This document shows, piece by piece, positions 21,465 through 29,951 of a stretch of 64,000 nucleotides of DNA (the stretch's first letter is position 1; the number at the start of each line of letters is the position of its first letter). Source of the DNA: Rhodospirillales bacterium. Its GTDB lineage: Bacteria > Pseudomonadota > Alphaproteobacteria > Rhodospirillales > Casp-alpha2. The translations under genes and the position numbers were made by a program. The stretch covers positions 124,001 through 188,000 of the forward strand of contig JAEPMA010000003.1 of assembly GCA_017644185.1 (NCBI GenBank), read 5' to 3'. The notes below the pieces were generated by a model, which was not told the origin of the DNA, searched no databases, and saw only the letters and a program-made list of their open reading frames with translations.

Positions 21465-23780
21465 ATGACGAGCAAAGATAACAACAACGAAGAACCCGTT
21501 CCGAAGGCGTACCTCGACCTCGTCAGAACACTGACTCACGAAGTCCGCACGCCACTCAGCACGATTATCGGTTTCGCCGACATGATCGAGAACGAGATGC
21601 TCGGTCCGCTCGGCAACCATCGCTATCGGGATTACGCCGAAGACATCCACAAGGCGGCGCGCGCCATTCTGGACACACTCGATGACGTCTCGCAGCCGGC
21701 GCACTTTGCCAAATACCAGGAATCCGAAGAAGACTTTCGCCATCTTATCGAACTGGCACCCGATCTGATCTGCATCTGCCGCGAGGGCCGAATCGAACTG
21801 ATCAATCCCGCCGGCGCCGGCATGCTGGGCGTGTGGCCGCTGGAGACCCTGAAAGACCGGCTGTTCTACGATTTCATCGACGCCGAGTTCCGCGACCTCG
21901 TCAAACCCGACCTGCGCGACCTCGCGGAAGAAAAGCTCCGCGTGCCGATCAAGCTCGTACGCTCCGACGAACTAACGGTCGACGTGGAGATCGCGGCTTT
22001 GCCTTACAAATCCTCCGACGCGGAGGAAACCGGCGCGGGCGCGGTGATGGTCATCGCCCGCGACGTGACCGAACGCAACCGGGCGCTTTCCGCGGTTCGC
22101 CAGCGCGAGGAAAACCTGCAACTGGTGATGGACGCGGTCGCCGATGGCATCGTTTCGCTGGATGAACACGGTCATATCGAGATGGTCAATGCTGCGATCG
22201 AACGCATCTTCGGGTACGATGCCGATGCCCTGATGGACCAGCACATCGGCACCCTGATCCCTGCGCTCGCGAACGCCAGCCCGCGGAGCTTCATTACCGA
22301 CACCGGCTCGGAAGAGCTCGAGTTCGGCCTTGAGAACGACACCGAGATGACCGGCCGGCACATCGACGGGCAAAACATCCCGGTCGAGGTCGTGTTCACG
22401 GTATCCTCGAGCGACGGGCGCAGGCGCTACATCGGGGCGATCCGCGACATCACCGCGCGCAAGAATTACGAAGACAGGCTGCGCACCATGGCGACCCGCG
22501 ACGAACTGACCGGCCTCGCCAACCGCAACCTTTTGGCCGACCGCCTGGCCGAGACGATGCGCCGGATCGACCGGGAGGGTGGCGGCCTGGCCCTCATCTA
22601 TATCGATCTGGACCAGTTCCAGAACATCAACGATGCGTTCGGCCACGAGGTCGGCGACGAAGTGATCCTGATGGCAAGCCGCCGCCTGCAGTCGTGCGTC
22701 GGCGACGGCGACACTGTCGCGCGGGCGGGGGGCGACGAATTCCACATCTTGATGCCGGGCGTTGCCGACGAACACGAAGCCGCGCGCATCGCCAGCGACC
22801 TGCTCGTCGCCCTATCGAGCCCGTACATGATCGAAGGACGCGAGATTTTCTCGTCCGCCAGTATCGGTGTGTGTACCTATCCGCCCCATGCGGCAACGCC
22901 TTCCGAGCTGATGCGCAACGTCGATACCGCGACCAACAACGCGAAGCGCGACGGCCGCGCCAACTACAAGATCTACACCCCGAACATGTCGGAGGTCGTT
23001 CACCGCCGCGTCGATGTCGGTCACGAACTCCGGCGCGCGCTTGAAAACGATGAGCTGTCGCTGAACTACCAGGCCAAGGTCGACCTGTCGTCGCAACGGA
23101 TCATCGGGGCAGAGGCCCTGCTCAGATGGTCGAACGAACACCTGGGCTTCATTTCGCCCGCCGAATTCGTGCCGATCGCCGAGGAAACCGGCCTGATCGT
23201 GCCGATCGGCGAGTGGGTTTTGCGTACCGCGTGCCGCGAGGCCGCGAAATGGAAGACCGCCGACGGACGGCCCGTTCAGGTCGCCGTCAACCTGTCGGCC
23301 TTACAATTCCTGCATGGTGATCTGGTGGCCCGGGTGACGCGCAGTCTGAAAGAATCCGGCCTCAATCCCGAGCACCTCGATCTTGAGCTCACCGAAAGCC
23401 TGTTGGTCGAACGCCCGGACGAGACCATCGCGACCCTGAACCGGCTGAAAGAGCTCGGCATCTCGATCTCCATGGACGATTTCGGGACCGGGTATTCGTC
23501 GCTCAGTTATTTGACCAAGTTCCCGCTGGACTCTCTGAAGGTCGACCGCGCCTTCGTGACCGACCTGCCCGATGACCGTGATGCGGTGGTTGTGGTGCGC
23601 GCCATCGTCGGCATGGCCAAGCAACTCGACCTGCACATCGTCGCCGAGGGGATCGAAACCGAACGGCAGATGGAATTCCTGCACGGTCTCGGCTGTCACA
23701 CGGGCCAGGGATATTTGTTCTCGAAGCCGATCTCGAACGACCAGTTCATGGATCTTCTGATGGACAAAGCTGCGGAATAA
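21465..23780 (+). CDS. HisKA-PAS-PAS-GGDEF-EAL cyclic-di-GMP protein
   Basis: 771 residues, soluble. Order: a histidine-kinase dimerisation domain (about 15-75) with an intact H-box His25 in LTHEVRTPLS but no ATPase domain; two PAS sensor domains (about 85-200 and 210-325); GGDEF (about 335-495) with GGDEF intact at about 422 but GDGD where the inhibitory RxxD should be; EAL (about 515-765) with EALLRW, ELTESLL, DDFGTGYSS, KVDRAFV and AEGIET all present. It should both make and break cyclic-di-GMP, with the EAL side looking fully competent. Monocistronic between divergent formyltransferase and cimA. Confidence 0.93.
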   Translation: MTSKDNNNEEPVPKAYLDLVRTLTHEVRTPLSTIIGFADMIENEMLGPLGNHRYRDYAEDIHKAARAILDTLDDVSQPAHFAKYQESEEDFRHLIELAPDLICICREGRIELINPAGAGMLGVWPLETLKDRLFYDFIDAEFRDLVKPDLRDLAEEKLRVPIKLVRSDELTVDVEIAALPYKSSDAEETGAGAVMVIARDVTERNRALSAVRQREENLQLVMDAVADGIVSLDEHGHIEMVNAAIERIFGYDADALMDQHIGTLIPALANASPRSFITDTGSEELEFGLENDTEMTGRHIDGQNIPVEVVFTVSSSDGRRRYIGAIRDITARKNYEDRLRTMATRDELTGLANRNLLADRLAETMRRIDREGGGLALIYIDLDQFQNINDAFGHEVGDEVILMASRRLQSCVGDGDTVARAGGDEFHILMPGVADEHEAARIASDLLVALSSPYMIEGREIFSSASIGVCTYPPHAATPSELMRNVDTATNNAKRDGRANYKIYTPNMSEVVHRRVDVGHELRRALENDELSLNYQAKVDLSSQRIIGAEALLRWSNEHLGFISPAEFVPIAEETGLIVPIGEWVLRTACREAAKWKTADGRPVQVAVNLSALQFLHGDLVARVTRSLKESGLNPEHLDLELTESLLVERPDETIATLNRLKELGISISMDDFGTGYSSLSYLTKFPLDSLKVDRAFVTDLPDDRDAVVVVRAIVGMAKQLDLHIVAEGIETERQMEFLHGLGCHTGQGYLFSKPISNDQFMDLLMDKAAE

Positions 23781-23868
23781 ATCTTTCCCCCGAAAAGCTT
23801 GAGCATTTGGGCCGATTTGGGCATTCTCGGCGCGTTTTTTCCCAACTGGCACGGATTTGAGCGGAACA

Positions 23869-25473
23869 ATGTCCGATAACCGCGTTTACCTGTTCGACAC
23901 GACGCTGCGCGACGGTGCGCAGACGCAAGGCGTAGACTTCAACCCCGCCGATAAGGAACTGATTGCGCGCGAACTGGACAGCATTGGGATCGATTATGTC
24001 GAGGGCGGTTGGCCCGGCGCCAACCCGACCGACAACAGCTTCTTCGGCAACCCGCCGAAAATGAAGCGCGCGAAACTGGTGGCGTTCGGCATGACGCGCC
24101 GCGCCGGGCGCTCTGCCGATAACGACCCCGGCCTGACCGCGATCCTAGAACCCGACGTCCCTTGCGTTTGCATGGTGGGAAAATCGTGGGATTTCCATGT
24201 CGACGTCGCGCTCGAGATCGAGCACGCAGAGAACGTCCGCATGATCGCGGAGAGCGTGCAACTCGCGAAGACCCGCAAAGACGAGGTCATGTACGACGCC
24301 GAGCATTTCTTCGACGGCTACAAGTCGAACCCCGAATTCGCCCTTTCGTGTTTGAAAGCGGCCTACGACAACGGCGCGCGCTGGGTCGTTCTATGCGACA
24401 CCAACGGCGGCACCCTGCCCCATGAGGTGGGGCAGATCGTCGGCGAAGTGACCAAGCATATCCCGGGCGACCACGTCGGCATCCACGCCCACAACGACAC
24501 GGGGAACGCCATCGCCAACTCGTTGGCCGCCGTCGTCGCCGGCGCGCGTCAGGTGCAGGGGACGCTGAACGGTTTGGGCGAGAGGTGCGGTAACGCCGAC
24601 CTGATCGCAATCATCCCGTCCCTCGTTCTCAAGATGGGGTTCGAGACCAACGTGAACCCCGAAGACCTGAAGAAGCTGACGCACATCTCCCGGCTTTTGG
24701 ATGAGAGATTGAACCGCCAGCCGTTTCGGGGCGCCCCTTATGTCGGTGAGTCGGCCTTCGCCCACAAGGGCGGGCTGCATGTCTCGGCGGTCGAGAAAGA
24801 CCCGAAGACCTATGAGCACATCGAACCGTCGCTCGTCGGCAACCGCCGTCACATCGTCGTCTCCGACCAGTCGGGCCGCTCCAACATCCTCGCCAGATTC
24901 AGGGAAGTCGGGATCGAGATCGACCCCAAGGACAAGCGGGTCGGGAAATTGGTCGAGGAAGTCAAAGAGAACGAATTCAACGGCTATGCCTACGACGGCG
25001 CGGAGGCGAGCTTCGAGCTTCTGGCCAGGCGTGCGCTCGGCTCGGTGCCGGATTATTTCCGCTGCTCCAACTTCCGCGTCATCGACGAACGCCGCTGGGA
25101 CGCGACCGGCAACCTGGTGACATTGTCCGAGGCGACGGTGAAGCTGACCGTGGGCGGCGCGGATCATATGACCGTCGCGGAAGGGAACGGCCCGGTCAAC
25201 GCGCTCGACGCCGCCATGCGGAAAGTTCTGACGCCGATCTATCCGACGCTCGAGGGATTGAAGCTTGTCGACTATAAAGTCCGCATCCTGACCCCCGGCG
25301 ACGGCACCCGCGCCATCACCCGCGTGATGATCGAAAGCACGGACAGCAAGGGCGAACACTGGTCGACGGTCGGCGTGTCGGCGAACATCATCGATGCGTC
25401 CTATAACGCGCTTCGAGATTCCCTGATTTACCTGCTCTACCGCGACGGCGCCGAAGAGCCCGCTGCAGACTGA
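23869..25473 (+). CDS. cimA: Citramalate synthase
   Basis: 534 residues from the ATG at 23869; a TTG 12 nt earlier is in frame but less likely. Catalyses pyruvate plus acetyl-CoA to (R)-citramalate, a threonine-independent route to 2-ketobutyrate and isoleucine. HMGL-type TIM barrel with LFDTTLRDGAQTQGVDF, HAHNDTGNA and GTLNGLGERCGNADL; C-terminal LeuA-like regulatory dimer domain (about 390-530). The TQGVDF signature and length fit the CimA/LeuA2 branch rather than 2-isopropylmalate synthase. trmJ follows after 5 nt. Confidence 0.92.
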   Translation: MSDNRVYLFDTTLRDGAQTQGVDFNPADKELIARELDSIGIDYVEGGWPGANPTDNSFFGNPPKMKRAKLVAFGMTRRAGRSADNDPGLTAILEPDVPCVCMVGKSWDFHVDVALEIEHAENVRMIAESVQLAKTRKDEVMYDAEHFFDGYKSNPEFALSCLKAAYDNGARWVVLCDTNGGTLPHEVGQIVGEVTKHIPGDHVGIHAHNDTGNAIANSLAAVVAGARQVQGTLNGLGERCGNADLIAIIPSLVLKMGFETNVNPEDLKKLTHISRLLDERLNRQPFRGAPYVGESAFAHKGGLHVSAVEKDPKTYEHIEPSLVGNRRHIVVSDQSGRSNILARFREVGIEIDPKDKRVGKLVEEVKENEFNGYAYDGAEASFELLARRALGSVPDYFRCSNFRVIDERRWDATGNLVTLSEATVKLTVGGADHMTVAEGNGPVNALDAAMRKVLTPIYPTLEGLKLVDYKVRILTPGDGTRAITRVMIESTDSKGEHWSTVGVSANIIDASYNALRDSLIYLLYRDGAEEPAAD

Positions 25474-25478
25474 CGCCG

Positions 25479-26222
25479 ATGACCGAAAACGCTTTCTCCG
25501 TCATCCTGGTCGAGCCGCAACTCGGCGAGAATATCGGCATGTGCGCGCGGGCCATGTGGAACTGCGGCATCAAGGATCTGCGCCTTGTCAGCCCGCGCGA
25601 CGGCTGGCCGTCGGAAGCCGCCAACAAATCCGCGTCCGGGGCCGACCCGGTGATCGAGGCGGCGCGCGTTTACGAGACCACCGAAGACGCCGTCAAAGAC
25701 CTGGATTTCGTGATCGCGACCACCGCGCGCCCGCGCGACATGACCAAGATCGTCTTCACCCCCGAAGCCGCGGCCCGCGACATGCGCGAAAGGGTCAACG
25801 CCGGGCAACGCACGGGGGTGTTGTTCGGAAAGGAGGCGATGGGGTTGTCGAATGACGACGTCGCATTATCCGATGCGGTTCTAACGGTACCGCTGAACCC
25901 CGCATTCACATCCCTCAACCTCGCGCAGGCGGTTTTGTTGATGGGCTACGAATGGTTCAAGCAGGGCGACGACACGGCGGGGAAAGAACTTAAAATGCCG
26001 GGTGACACGCGGCCCGCCGGCAAGGACGAAATGATCCATATGTTCGAGCATCTGGAAGAAGAGCTCGACGCGCGGGGCTTTTTAAGAGTGCCCGAAAAGC
26101 GCCCGACCATGGTCAGGAACATCCGCAACATGTTTTGGCGCGCCGAAATGACCGAGCAGGAAGTCCGTACGTTCCGCGGGGTCCTCAAGGCGCTGACGAA
26201 GTTTCCGAGAAACGACGGGTAG
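25479..26222 (+). CDS. trmJ: tRNA (cytidine/uridine-2'-O)-methyltransferase TrmJ
   Basis: 247 residues, SPOUT family. Methylates the ribose at position 32 of certain tRNAs. Knot-domain motifs: VEPQLGENIGMCARAM near the N-terminus, GVLFGKEAMGLSNDDV and the C-terminal knot SLNLAQAVLLMGYEW. A helical C-terminal extension (MIHMFEHLEEELDARGF) fits TrmJ rather than TrmL. Co-directional with cimA; the downstream spacer is full of palindromes. Confidence 0.9.
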   Translation: MTENAFSVILVEPQLGENIGMCARAMWNCGIKDLRLVSPRDGWPSEAANKSASGADPVIEAARVYETTEDAVKDLDFVIATTARPRDMTKIVFTPEAAARDMRERVNAGQRTGVLFGKEAMGLSNDDVALSDAVLTVPLNPAFTSLNLAQAVLLMGYEWFKQGDDTAGKELKMPGDTRPAGKDEMIHMFEHLEEELDARGFLRVPEKRPTMVRNIRNMFWRAEMTEQEVRTFRGVLKALTKFPRNDG

Positions 26223-26545
26223 AGATAAAAACCCTCTCTCTCGGGAGAGGGTGGCGAACCACGTGAGCCGGGTGAGGGCCGTGTGATAAGGTGCACCACA
26301 GAGGCACCGAGATCACAGAGATGCCTCGCCTTTTGCCGGCTCTGTCCCTCTGTGTCTCTGTGGAATTTCAATCGCGAGTATCGTATGGACCCTGAATCAA
26401 GTTCAGGGTGACGGTTTGCGGTATCGAGACAGGAAGCACAAAACACGCCGTCGTCCTGAATTCAATTCAGGACCCATGAGGTTTTTCGAGGTTTTCACCG
26501 GTTTCGCATCGACCCTGAACCGAGTTCAGGTTGACGGACTTATGC
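26223..26545. repeat. Repeat-filled intergenic region with three palindrome classes
   Basis: 323 nt without a gene between convergent trmJ and a GFA-family gene. It holds: an ACCCTCTC hairpin (26231-26252), same class as the element after cysS; a long imperfect inverted repeat of CCACAGAG type (26296-26321 with 26345-26363); and three copies of a short palindrome around CCTGAA/TTCAGG (26389-26409, 26453-26473, 26512-26532), spaced 59 to 64 nt. These look like dispersed chromosomal repeats, not a CRISPR array, because spacing and sequence vary. Confidence 0.75.
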
Positions 26546-27028
26546 TCAGCCCTTCGCTTTGGCGATCACCGCTTTCAAACGATCCAGCGCTTCCGCCGGC
26601 CAGTATTCCTTACGGTCATAGAATTCATCCACTTGGGGTTTGCCGTCGTCGAGCGTCACCCACGGCTGCTTGGTGGATGTGTAGATATGGATGTCGGGCG
26701 GCATCGCCGACGGATCTTCGAGCGTCCCGACCCGGATGAAGTCGATCAGGTCGCCGGCACCCCCATAATGACTCCAGAGCGCCGTCCTGCAGTCCGGACA
26801 ACGCCAGATCACCTGCCCCTTGCCGCTTGGCGACGGCACCTTGACGGGTTCCGGCGCACCCTCTGTCACCTCGACCCGGTCGGCCTCGATCATGGCGTTC
26901 AGGGCGAACGCGGCCCCCGATTGGCGCTGGCAGTAAGAACAGTGGCAGCAATGCACGAACATCGGCGCGCCCTTGGCCGTGTACTTGACGCCACCGCAGG
27001 CGCAGTGGCCTTCGTGAACGGGTTCCAT
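26546..27028 (-). CDS. GFA-family (Mss4-fold) zinc protein
   Basis: 160 residues. Zinc-binding cysteines appear as HCACGGVKY, CCHCSYCQRQSG and WRCPDCRTALW, the pattern of the glutathione-dependent formaldehyde-activating (GFA) family. Few members are proven to act on S-hydroxymethylglutathione, so the family name should not be taken as function. Good GGAGA site before the ATG. It is upstream of nothing on its strand; coq7 lies 8 nt before its start and reads the same way, so it may be the last gene after the dsbB-coq7 unit. Confidence 0.85.
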   Translation of the reverse strand: MEPVHEGHCACGGVKYTAKGAPMFVHCCHCSYCQRQSGAAFALNAMIEADRVEVTEGAPEPVKVPSPSGKGQVIWRCPDCRTALWSHYGGAGDLIDFIRVGTLEDPSAMPPDIHIYTSTKQPWVTLDDGKPQVDEFYDRKEYWPAEALDRLKAVIAKAKG

Positions 27029-27036
27029 GAACTCTC

Positions 27037-27597
27037 CTAGATGCGTTTCGAAAGCCAGATCGCCAGCTTCGAGCCGGTTTTGACCGCGGTCTTCAAGACT
27101 TCGTACCCGGGCGCATCCTCGGCGCCCTTGTCGAGGGCTGTGTCCCGGTGTTCCAGCTCTTCAAGCCTGAATTTCTCGAACGTGTCGCGCAGCTCTTTCT
27201 GGTCGCCCTCGGCGTCGAGTGCGGCGACCTGAGACGCGTAATGCTCGTCGATCGTTTCCTCGATGGCGACGGTGCAGGCGTGCGCCGCCTTCTCCCCCAT
27301 CAGGGCGGTCCCGGCACCCAGCGCGAACCCGGCGACATGCCATAAAGGCATCAACGCGGTCGGACGCACCCGGTTTTGACGGACAAGCTCGTTGAATTTG
27401 GCGAGGTGCTCGCGCTCCTGATCGGCCATGTGTTCGATATCGGGGCGGTCGGCGCTCTTGCCCAATACCGCAAGCTGCCCCTCGTAAATCCGGACAGCGC
27501 CGTATTCCCCCGCGTGATCGACGCGGATCATGCGTTCCAGCATGTCCTTCTTGGATAAGTCGCCGGGCATCCGGTGCGGTTTTTGGGGCGCGCTCAT
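27037..27597 (-). CDS. coq7: 3-demethoxyubiquinol 3-hydroxylase (Coq7)
   Basis: 186 residues. Di-iron hydroxylase of the penultimate ring modification in ubiquinone synthesis. The repeated ferritin-like ligand set is visible: VDHAGEYGAVRIYEGQ, MADQEREHLAKF, AIEETIDEHYASQV and FRLEELEHRDTALD. A hydrophobic patch (MPLWHVAGFALGAGTALMG) probably lets it sit on the membrane surface. It overlaps none but follows dsbB with a 2-nt gap on the same strand. Confidence 0.96.
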   Translation of the reverse strand: MSAPQKPHRMPGDLSKKDMLERMIRVDHAGEYGAVRIYEGQLAVLGKSADRPDIEHMADQEREHLAKFNELVRQNRVRPTALMPLWHVAGFALGAGTALMGEKAAHACTVAIEETIDEHYASQVAALDAEGDQKELRDTFEKFRLEELEHRDTALDKGAEDAPGYEVLKTAVKTGSKLAIWLSKRI

Positions 27598-27599
27598 GA

Positions 27600-28097
27600 T
27601 CAGGCCTCATCCTTCATGCGCCGCCACGCAAAAAACGACGCGATGGCCAGCGCCAAAGATACGCCCACATTGTAGGTGGCCATGGAAATCCCGAAAAGGG
27701 TCCAGTCGATATCGCCGCACGACTTTTCCGGTTTCTTCTGAAGGGCGGCCAGAAAATCCTGGGTGTTGGTGACGGCGGCGCCGCTCGCCCCGCAGGGTGC
27801 GGCGGATTCCCACCAAAGTTGCTCAACCCCCACATGATATAAAGCGATCCCCGACCCGATCAAAAAAGCCAAGCCCGCGAACAACGGGATCAAGCGTCTG
27901 ATGTCGGGTTTCTTCACGAACAACGCCAAAACACCGAGCGCGATCACCACCCCATAGGGGATGCGCTGATAAACGCAGAGGACGCACGGCTCGTAGCCGA
28001 ACCCGAACTGCGAGATGTAGGCGGTCAAAAGCGGTCCCCCTGCCGCGATCAGCAGGAAAATGGCGAGGTATCTGTCGATGATCTTGGCGTCGGGCAT
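27600..28097 (-). CDS. dsbB: Disulfide bond formation protein DsbB
   Basis: 165 residues with four membrane spans. The first periplasmic CxxC is in YEPCVLCVYQRIPY, the quinone-reducing pair; the second pair is in SAAPCGAS and EKSCGDIDW on the second loop. It reoxidises a DsbA partner and passes electrons to ubiquinone. No dsbA is visible in the window. The neighbour coq7 makes the quinone it uses, though that may be coincidental. Confidence 0.92.
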   Translation of the reverse strand: MPDAKIIDRYLAIFLLIAAGGPLLTAYISQFGFGYEPCVLCVYQRIPYGVVIALGVLALFVKKPDIRRLIPLFAGLAFLIGSGIALYHVGVEQLWWESAAPCGASGAAVTNTQDFLAALQKKPEKSCGDIDWTLFGISMATYNVGVSLALAIASFFAWRRMKDEA

Positions 28098-28128
28098 GGC
28101 TCAGATATAGGCGCGGAAACCCGCGCCG

Positions 28129-28710
28129 TTAAGTCAAGATTTTGAGAACGATCACGCCCGCGACCAAAAGCGCGCAGAACAGAAGCGTTAAAAGCCCCAA
28201 TCTTTTTTCGATAAAGGCGCGGATCGGCTCCCCGAATTTCCACAAAAGGATCGCGACGAGGAAGAACCTGGCACCCCGACCAATCGTCGACGCGATGATG
28301 AAGGGCACGATATCCATCCCCGTGACGCCACTGGCGATGGTGAAGATTTTATACGGGATCGGGCTGAAACCGGCGGTGAACACGATCCAGACGCCGTTCT
28401 CGTTATAGGCTTCGCGTGCCGCCGCGAACTTATCGGCGGCGTGGTACATATCCAGGATCGGCCGGCCCAGCTCCTCGAACAGAAACGCGCCGATGAAATA
28501 ACCGAACAACCCGCCCGCGACGGACGCGACCGTACAAACGAAGGCGACCCTGAACCACTTGGTCCGGGCCGCGAGGACCATCGGAATAAGTAAGACGTCC
28601 GGGGGGATCAGGAAAAACGAGCTTTCGGCGAACGAAACCAGCGCCAGAATCCAGATCGCGTGGCGGTGGGCCGACCATTCAAGGGTTTTGTCGTAAAGCG
28701 CGCGCAGCAT
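28129..28710 (-). CDS. YqaA/DedA-type membrane protein
   Basis: 193 residues, SNARE-associated Golgi protein fold. Re-entrant motif LVSFAESSFFLIPPDVLLIP, then FTAGFSPIPYKIFTIASGVTG and GRGARFFLVAILL, all typical of the YqaA branch of the DedA superfamily. Several members act in lipid or undecaprenyl carrier flipping; the role of this branch is not settled. It starts at the ATG at 28708-28710. A 165-nt spacer separates it from the divergent tRNA-Leu. Confidence 0.88.
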   Translation of the reverse strand: MLRALYDKTLEWSAHRHAIWILALVSFAESSFFLIPPDVLLIPMVLAARTKWFRVAFVCTVASVAGGLFGYFIGAFLFEELGRPILDMYHAADKFAAAREAYNENGVWIVFTAGFSPIPYKIFTIASGVTGMDIVPFIIASTIGRGARFFLVAILLWKFGEPIRAFIEKRLGLLTLLFCALLVAGVIVLKILT

Positions 28711-28875
28711 CGGGAATCAACAATCCTCGGAAAAGGCCGGTCACCGGCGGGTGCCGTGGTCTTTAGCAGCCCCCGGCGGGGCTTGCAACGATACCGGCGG
28801 AAAGCTGAAAATAGGGGTATGGGCGCAGTGGACAGGGGCCCCACGATCCCTTATGTTCCACGCGCTCCACCAAGT

Positions 28876-28960
28876 GCGGGTGTGGCGGAATTGGTAGACG
28901 CGCCGGATTCAAAATCCGGTTTCCTCGGAAGTGTCGGTTCGAGTCCGACCACCCGCACCA
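28876..28960 (+). tRNA. tRNA-Leu, anticodon CAA
   Basis: 85 nt including encoded CCA. The 7-bp acceptor stem GCGGGTG/CACCCGC closes it. The anticodon stem CCGGA/TCCGG holds loop TTCAAAA, giving CAA. A class II long variable arm and the T arm GGTTCGAGTCC are present. Downstream, 19 nt later, begins the ABC ATPase gene. Confidence 0.97.
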
Positions 28961-28979
28961 TCTCAAACGGGAGTGATTC

Positions 28980-29951
28980 TTGAGCCAAACCAACAGCCAA
29001 CATGAGCCCGAATTCGCCGTCGAGATCGAGGGCCTCGCGAAGGTCTATCAGAGTTCGAACAAACAGACGCCGAAGCACGCCCTCAAGGACGTCAGTCTCA
29101 AGATCAAGCGCGGCTCTTTTTTCGGGCTTCTGGGGCCGAACGGGGCCGGCAAGTCGACGCTGATCAACATCCTCGCGGGTCTCGTTAACCGCTCGGGCGG
29201 GAGCGCGAAAATCTGGGGCCACGACATCGACACCGATATGCGGGCCGCGCGCCGTTCCATCGGGGTGGTGCCGCAGGAACTGAACATCGACCCCTTCTTC
29301 ACGCCCCGCGAATTACTGGATCTTCAGGCGGGTCTTTACGGTGTGCCCGAATCCGAGCGGCAAACGGATGAGGTCCTTGAGGCCGTCGGCTTGGGCGACA
29401 AGGCGGACGCTTATACGAGATCCCTTTCCGGCGGGATGCGGAGAAGACTGTTGGTGGGCAAGGCGATGGTGCACCGCCCGCCGGTGCTTGTACTCGACGA
29501 GCCGTCGGCGGGCGTCGACGTCGATCTGCGCCGGCAGTTATGGACACACGTAAAAGCCATGAACGACGAGGGGACGACGGTTCTTCTGACCACCCACTAT
29601 CTCGAAGAGGCGGAAGCGATGTGCGACGAGATCGCCATCATCAACCACGGCCGCATCATCGCCTGCGAGCGGACGGAAGAAATGCTGTCGCGTTTGGATG
29701 CCCGCGAGCTTCGGGTCGATCTGGAAACCCCCGCCACCGAGATTCCGGAAACCCTCAATAAATACAACCCGGCGCTCAACAAGCCCGACTGCCTGACCCT
29801 CAGCTTCGCCCCAAGTAAGACACCGGCCAGGAAAGTTTTGGCGGATATCGAGGCGGCGGGTTTAAAGGTGCGCGACTTCGCGACGACGGAATCGGATTTG
29901 GAGGATATCTTCATCCGCCTCACCCACGGCGACGCGGATGACGCGGCTTAA
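28980..29951 (+). CDS. ABC transporter ATPase (ABC-2 export type)
   Basis: 323 residues from a TTG start with GGGAG 6 to 7 nt upstream. Walker A GPNGAGKST near residue 53, signature SLSGGMRRRL, Walker B VLVLDEPSAGVDV and a switch His in TTHYLEEAEAM. The C-terminal domain (about 240-320) resembles those of NodI/CcmA-like exporters. No ABC-2 permease gene is adjacent; the next gene overlaps by 14 nt and encodes a lipoprotein hydrolase. The permease must be encoded elsewhere. Confidence 0.9.
   Translation: MSQTNSQHEPEFAVEIEGLAKVYQSSNKQTPKHALKDVSLKIKRGSFFGLLGPNGAGKSTLINILAGLVNRSGGSAKIWGHDIDTDMRAARRSIGVVPQELNIDPFFTPRELLDLQAGLYGVPESERQTDEVLEAVGLGDKADAYTRSLSGGMRRRLLVGKAMVHRPPVLVLDEPSAGVDVDLRRQLWTHVKAMNDEGTTVLLTTHYLEEAEAMCDEIAIINHGRIIACERTEEMLSRLDARELRVDLETPATEIPETLNKYNPALNKPDCLTLSFAPSKTPARKVLADIEAAGLKVRDFATTESDLEDIFIRLTHGDADDAA

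Noticed and set aside
26389-26532. Three similar palindromes at about 60-nt spacing, suggestive of a CRISPR array
   Set aside because: The units are short, differ from each other, are palindromic through their whole length, and no cas gene is present; they look like dispersed repeats.
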